Positions 15,245 to 18,168 of a stretch of DNA of 18,168 bases are shown here, piece by piece (position 1 is the first letter of the stretch; the number at the start of each line of letters is the position of its first letter). The notes below the pieces were generated by a model. It was not told the origin of the DNA, ran no database searches, and saw nothing but the letters and a program-made list of their open reading frames with translations. The DNA comes from Castellaniella sp. UBA6218 (lineage in GTDB: Bacteria > Pseudomonadota > Gammaproteobacteria > Burkholderiales > Burkholderiaceae_B). The stretch spans positions 197 to 18,364 of the forward strand of contig DISE01000040.1 in the NCBI GenBank assembly GCA_002421865.1, in the 5' to 3' direction. The translations under genes were made by a program, and so were the position numbers.

Positions 15245-15791
15245 AACGGCCGCCGACGCGCGGCGCATGCTGCTCGTGGTCGAAGACGACGAGTCGCTGT
15301 CGCATTCCCTTGCGCGCTCATTCGAGCGCCGCGGCTACCGCGTGCTGCGCGCCGACAGCCTGGAGTCCGTCGAGGCGCTGCTCGCGCAGGGTCATGTCCC
15401 CGGCTACGCCGTCGTGGACCTGAAATTGCAGGGCGAAGCCTCGGGACTGGCCTGCGTGCGGCGATTGCATGCGCACGCACCCGGGATGCTGATCGTGGTG
15501 CTCACCGGCTTCGCCAGCATCGCCACCGCCGTCGAGGCGGTCAAGTTGGGCGCTTGCCATTACCTGGCCAAACCTTCGAACACGGATGACATCGAGCGTG
15601 CGTTTGCCCGGACCGAGGGTGACGTCGAGGCCGCCCTGGCGCCGCGTCAGGCCTCGATCAAGACGCTCGAATGGGAGCGCATTCACGAAGTGCTGGCCGC
15701 GACCAACTTCAATATCTCTGAAACGGCCCGCAGATTGGGCATGCATCGCCGCACGCTGGCACGCAAGCTGGAAAAGCGTCAGGTCCGCTGA
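15228..15791 (+). CDS. regA: Response regulator, RegA/PrrA/RoxR family
   Basis: RegA-type regulators bind DNA and control respiration, carbon and nitrogen genes in response to RegB. The 187-residue protein has a receiver domain with acidic Asp20/Asp21, phospho-acceptor Asp64 (AVVDLKL), Thr93 (LTGFASIATA) and Lys115 (YLAKP). A linker joins a C-terminal Fis-type helix-turn-helix ending GMHRRTLARKLEKR (171-184), almost the invariant family signature. The ATG at 15228 is preferred because GGAGG (15217-15221) is six bases upstream; the in-frame ATG at 15222 directly abuts that site. It overlaps the kinase gene by 17 bases. It is the last gene of the cyo operon and may autoregulate it. Confidence 0.94.
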   Translation: MTPPNETAADARRMLLVVEDDESLSHSLARSFERRGYRVLRADSLESVEALLAQGHVPGYAVVDLKLQGEASGLACVRRLHAHAPGMLIVVLTGFASIATAVEAVKLGACHYLAKPSNTDDIERAFARTEGDVEAALAPRQASIKTLEWERIHEVLAATNFNISETARRLGMHRRTLARKLEKRQVR

Positions 15792-15861
15792 GCCGCTCCC
15801 GTCTCATGGCATCAATCGCCGGCTGGGGCGGGGCTTTTGGGCCCTCGCAAGAGGAGGTTCC

Positions 15862-15898
15862 TTGTTTATTGGTTGGTGATTTCATCATTCAATAACAA
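15862..15898. repeat. Long AT-rich imperfect hairpin
   Basis: TTGT(T)TATTG at 15862-15871 pairs with CAATAACAA at 15890-15898 with one bulged T. The inner part continues almost to the centre (TTGGTGA against TCATCA with G-T wobbles). No T-tract follows. It could be an operator or the tail structure of the cyo-reg transcript. Confidence 0.55.
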
Positions 15899-15901
15899 AT
15901 T

Positions 15902-15933
15902 GGCATTTGATGCCTCGGCAACCCCCTTGTTGC
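15902..15933. repeat. Two adjacent small hairpins
   Basis: GGCAT-TTG-ATGCC (15902-15914) and GCAAC-CCCCTT-GTTGC (15918-15933) are perfect five-base stems four bases apart. Both lie just upstream of the -10-like box at 15944, where a -35 would be expected. Confidence 0.5.
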
Positions 15934-15943
15934 GTGTCCAAGC

Positions 15944-15949
15944 TACAAT
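15944..15949 (+). promoter_or_regulatory. -10-like box for the ABC importer
   Basis: TACAAT matches TATAAT in five of six positions. A -35 is not visible at 16-18 bases (C-rich there), so the promoter may need an activator. It would give a leader of about 110 bases before the binding-protein gene. Confidence 0.45.
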
Positions 15950-15961
15950 AATTGCCGCCGC

Positions 15962-15973
15962 AGGGATATCCCT
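15962..15973. promoter_or_regulatory. Perfect 12-base palindrome, possible operator
   Basis: AGGGATATCCCT is fully self-complementary, and outer GC/GC bases pair further with one bulge (GCA...TGC). It lies just downstream of the TACAAT box, where a repressor would block the start of transcription. No regulator can be assigned. Confidence 0.45.
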
Positions 15974-15987
15974 TGCAGAAAATATTG

Positions 15988-16015
15988 ATGCTGGCGGGTA
16001 GACTGGACGCCGCAT
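15988..16015 (+). other. Leader hairpin before the ABC importer
   Basis: ATGC(T)GGCG at 15988-15996 pairs with CGCCGCAT at 16008-16015, an eight-base-pair stem with one bulged T and an eleven-base loop. It lies in the predicted untranslated leader. The function is unknown. Confidence 0.45.
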
Positions 16016-16067
16016 TGCCCGATCCGGACACGACCCGGCATCGTTCCCCATTCAAAGGAGCCCCTTC

Positions 16068-17036
16068 ATGAACCTGCATTCCGTCCTTCGTGCGCTTGCG
16101 GGCGCCGCCGCCGTGGCCGGCGCGCTGGCCAGCGCGCAAGCCCAGGCGCAATCCGTGGCGGTCACCTCCATCGTCGAGCACCCCGCCCTCGATGCCGTGA
16201 AGGACGGCGTGCACGAGGCCCTGGCCTCCGCCGGCTACACCGAGGCCAAGGGTCTGAAATGGCAGTTTCAGACGGCCCAGGGCAATACCGCCATCGCCGC
16301 CCAGATCGCCCGCAAGTTCGTGGGCGACAAGCCTGACGTGATCGTCGCCATCGCCACGCCGTCGGCCCAGGCCGTGGTCGCCGCCACCAAGTCCATCCCC
16401 GTGGTCTACTCCGCCGTCACCGATCCGGTGGCCGCCCAGCTCGTGCCGGGCATGGAAGCCTCCGGCACCAATGTCACCGGCGTATCCGACGCCCTGTCGC
16501 TGGAAAAGCAGATCGATCTGATCAAGAAGGTCGTGCCCGAGGCCAAGAAGGTCGGCATGGTCTACAACCCCGGCGAGGCCAATTCCGTGGTCGTGGTCAA
16601 ACGCCTGCGCGAACTGCTGCCGCAGTCGGGCATGAGCCTGGTCGAGGCCACCGCCGCCCGCACCGTGGACGTGGGCGCGGCGGCCCGCAGCCTGGTGGGC
16701 AAGGTCGACGTGATCTACACGAATACGGACAATAACGTCGTCTCGGCCTACGAATCCCTGGTCAAGGTCGGCAACTCCGCCAAGATCCCCCTGGTGGCTT
16801 CCGACACCGACAGCGTCAAGCGTGGGGCCATTGCCGCCCTGGGCGTGAACTACCATGACCTGGGCGTGCAGACCGGCAAGCTCGTGGTGCGCATCCTCAA
16901 AGGCGAAAAGCCCGGCGCCATCGCCTCCGAGACCAGCTCCAAGCTCGAACTGTACGTCAACACCGGCGCGGCCGCCCAGCAGGGTGTGACCCTGTCCGAC
17001 GCCCTTGTCAAGTCGGCCGCCCAGGTCATCAAGTAA
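16068..17036 (+). CDS. ABC importer solute-binding protein (PF04392/COG2984 type)
   Basis: This periplasmic receptor is the first gene of an ABC importer. The 322-residue protein has a clear signal peptide (positive MNLHSVLR, hydrophobic Ala-rich core) with cleavage likely after Ala27 (AQAQS). The mature part begins VAVTSIVEHPALDAVKDGV, the typical opening of the family, and continues with KPDVIVAIATPSAQAV, IPVVYSAVTDPVAAQL, TNVTGVSD and YTNTDNNVVSAYES. AAAGGAG (16054-16060) is seven bases before the ATG, a strong ribosome site. Some family members are reported to bind tryptophan or other aromatic compounds (TrpX in streptococci), but most have no known ligand, so the substrate is left open. 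The permease follows after 93 bases with a hairpin between. Confidence 0.92.
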   Translation: MNLHSVLRALAGAAAVAGALASAQAQAQSVAVTSIVEHPALDAVKDGVHEALASAGYTEAKGLKWQFQTAQGNTAIAAQIARKFVGDKPDVIVAIATPSAQAVVAATKSIPVVYSAVTDPVAAQLVPGMEASGTNVTGVSDALSLEKQIDLIKKVVPEAKKVGMVYNPGEANSVVVVKRLRELLPQSGMSLVEATAARTVDVGAAARSLVGKVDVIYTNTDNNVVSAYESLVKVGNSAKIPLVASDTDSVKRGAIAALGVNYHDLGVQTGKLVVRILKGEKPGAIASETSSKLELYVNTGAAAQQGVTLSDALVKSAAQVIK

Positions 17037-17056
17037 TTCCACGCGCGTCGCGCATC

Positions 17057-17080
17057 CCGGGCCGCCTGAGGGCGGCCCGG
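17057..17080 (+). terminator. Strong hairpin between binding protein and permease (no T-tract)
   Basis: CCGGGCCGCC-TGAG-GGCGGCCCGG is a perfect ten-base GC stem with a four-base loop, 20 bases after the binding-protein stop. No run of T follows, so it is unlikely to be a full terminator. Such stems often protect the upstream mRNA and keep binding-protein levels above permease levels. Confidence 0.65.
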
Positions 17081-17129
17081 CGTTCATGGCGGCGCCCGGC
17101 GCGGGGCCGCATCCAGAGATTTTCATTCC

Positions 17130-18017
17130 ATGTCCATCTATTCCATGTGGGGCGCTCTCGAGATCGGGCTGATATTCGGCCTGGTCGCGCTGGGGGTCCT
17201 CATTTCCTTTCGCGTGCTGAACTTCCCCGACCTGACGGTGGATGGCAGCTTCCCGCTGGGTGGCGCGACGGCCGCCATCCTGATCCATCACGGCATGGAT
17301 CCCTTCATGGCGACCGGTGCCGCCACCCTGGCCGCCGGCTTCGCCGGCATGGTGACGGGCTGGCTGAACGTCCGGCTCAAGATCATGGATCTGCTGGCCA
17401 GCATCCTGATGATGATCGCCCTGTATTCGATCAACCTGCGTGTCATGGACGCGCCCAATGTGCCGCTGATCACGGACCCCACCGTATTCACCGTGCTGCA
17501 GCCCGACGGGATCGAGGACTACGTCGCCCGGCCGCTGATCCTGCTGGCACTGGTCGTGGCCGCCAAACTGCTGCTGGACTGGTTTTTCGCCACCCAGGTG
17601 GGCCTGGCGATGCGCTCGACCGGTTCGAATCCCCGCATGGCGCGCGCCCAGGGCATCCGCACGGACAACATGGTCCTGCTGGGCATGGCGATTTCCAATG
17701 CGCTGGTCGGCCTGGGTGGGGCGCTGTTCGCCCAGTCCCAGGGAGGGGCTGACATCTCCATGGGCATCGGCACCATCGTCATCGGACTGGCCGCCGTCAT
17801 CATCGGCGAATCCATCCTGCCCAGCCGCCGTCTGATGGTGGCGACACTGGCCGTGGTGATCGGCGCCGTACTCTACCGTTTCTTCATCGCGCTGGCGCTG
17901 AACGCGGACTTCGTGGGCCTGAAGGCCCAGGATCTGAATCTGGTCACGGCCGTGCTGGTCACGGTCGCCCTGGTGATCCCGCTCGCCAAGCAGCGCTTGC
18001 GTAAAAAGAGGGCCTAG
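17130..18017 (+). CDS. ABC importer permease (COG4120 type)
   Basis: This is the membrane subunit of the same importer, in the branched-chain amino acid/sugar permease superfamily (BPD_transp_2). The 295-residue protein has about eight or nine hydrophobic segments. Recognisable parts are the N-terminal GLIFGLVALGVLISFRVLNFPDLTVDGSFPLG region (about 13-44) and the cytoplasmic coupling loop GLAMRSTGSNPRMARAQGI at about 158-176. GLGGALFAQSQGGADISMGIGTIVIGLAAVIIGE follows. The ATG at 17130 begins directly before the first helix; the ribosome site (GAG at 17116-17118) is weak. A basic tail (KQRLRKKRA) faces the cytoplasm. The ATPase gene begins 30 bases after the stop. Confidence 0.93.
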   Translation: MSIYSMWGALEIGLIFGLVALGVLISFRVLNFPDLTVDGSFPLGGATAAILIHHGMDPFMATGAATLAAGFAGMVTGWLNVRLKIMDLLASILMMIALYSINLRVMDAPNVPLITDPTVFTVLQPDGIEDYVARPLILLALVVAAKLLLDWFFATQVGLAMRSTGSNPRMARAQGIRTDNMVLLGMAISNALVGLGGALFAQSQGGADISMGIGTIVIGLAAVIIGESILPSRRLMVATLAVVIGAVLYRFFIALALNADFVGLKAQDLNLVTAVLVTVALVIPLAKQRLRKKRA

Positions 18018-18047
18018 GGCGGCCTGTTCACACAAAGAGACCCTGAC

Positions 18048-18168
18048 ATGCTGAGCGCCCAGAATCTTCATCTGACCTTCAATCCCGGCACCCCGATCGA
18101 AACACAGGCCCTGCGCGGCATGTCTCTGGACATTCCGGCGGGCCAGTTCGTCACCGTGATCGGCTCCA
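18048..18168 (+). CDS. ABC importer ATP-binding protein (COG1101 type), 3'-truncated
   Basis: Forty codons of an ABC ATPase are visible before the window ends. The start ATG is preceded by AAAGAGA. The sequence MLSAQNLHLTFNPG leads to ALRGMSLDIPAGQFVTVIGS, where the last residues are the beginning of the Walker A motif (usually GSNGAGKS). It is the third component of the importer formed with the two preceding genes and would power uptake from the cytoplasmic face. Nothing can be said about the rest of the protein. Confidence 0.93.
   Translation, partial: MLSAQNLHLTFNPGTPIETQALRGMSLDIPAGQFVTVIGS

Larger units (their letters stand above)
15792..16067. other. 276-base intergenic region rich in inverted repeats
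   Basis: This gap between the response regulator and the ABC importer is more AT-rich than its surroundings from about 15860 to 15990. It contains a long imperfect hairpin, several short perfect hairpins, a 12-base palindrome and a -10-like box, listed separately. No protein-coding frame with a ribosome site is visible on either strand, and no hairpin followed by a T-tract marks the end of the cyo operon. I could not match it to a known riboswitch class by eye. Confidence 0.6.

Noticed and set aside
15820..15865. Possible intrinsic terminator after the response regulator
   Set aside because: The G-rich stretch ending GGGGCTTTTGGGCCC and the CAAGAGG...CCTTG pair give only four-base stems, with no proper stem followed by a T run.
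15792..16067. TPP riboswitch, T-box or FNR box in the ABC leader
   Set aside because: The CTGAGA core of TPP elements, a T-box sequence and a full TTGAT-N4-ATCAA site were looked for by eye and not found.
15885..18071. 728-codon open frame on the minus strand
   Set aside because: It runs antisense across the whole binding protein and permease genes. Its composition is typical of an antisense shadow in GC-rich DNA (many Gly, His, Asp, Gln) and it has no recognisable domain.

Overview
The window is a GC-rich stretch of a bacterial chromosome, most likely from a betaproteobacterium of the order Burkholderiales, family Alcaligenaceae (Bordetella/Achromobacter-like). This rests on the gene order leuB - asd - fimV-like - truA - (TRAP genes) - trpF, which I recall from that family, and on the sequence character of the proteins. 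The genus cannot be fixed from the window alone. Coding density is high, and there are no rRNA or tRNA genes, CRISPR arrays, insertion sequences or phage genes.

Left part (1-7547, all + strand): the 3' part of leuB (leucine synthesis), asd (aspartate family synthesis), a short FimV-like LysM membrane protein, truA (tRNA pseudouridine synthase), the two membrane subunits of a TRAP transporter (small DctQ and long DctM), and trpF (tryptophan synthesis). dctQ, dctM and trpF are tightly packed, and the trpF GTG start overlaps the dctM stop. No TRAP solute receptor is present, and trpB/trpA do not follow trpF.

Middle part (7584-15791): a minus-strand MFS transporter of the metabolite:H+ symporter type is divergent from a seven-gene + strand operon. 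That operon is cyoABCD (haem-copper quinol oxidase), a SURF1-family oxidase assembly factor, and a RegB/PrrB/RoxS-type redox histidine kinase with its RegA/PrrA/RoxR-type response regulator. Several neighbours overlap (cyoB/cyoC, cyoC/cyoD, SURF1/kinase, kinase/regulator), so they are probably translationally coupled. The oxidase would use the quinol pool and oxygen, and the linked two-component system would sense the redox state of the same pool. cyoE (haem o synthase) is not in the cluster. The 212-base divergent intergenic region carries a good sigma70-like promoter for cyoA, and two nested inverted repeats with almost the same centre lie directly upstream of it.

Right part (15792-18168): a 276-base AT-rich intergenic region with several inverted repeats and a promoter-like -10 leads into an ABC importer of the COG2984/COG4120/COG1101 type. 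It comprises a solute-binding protein, a permease and the start of the ATPase, which runs off the window; the substrate is unknown. A strong hairpin without a T-tract separates the binding protein from the permease.

I did not find a clearly novel biological system. The points most worth a second look are the nested dyad at the cyo promoter, the oxidase/SURF1/redox-sensor module without cyoE, the receptor-less TRAP permease pair fused translationally to trpF, and the dyad-rich leader before the ABC importer.
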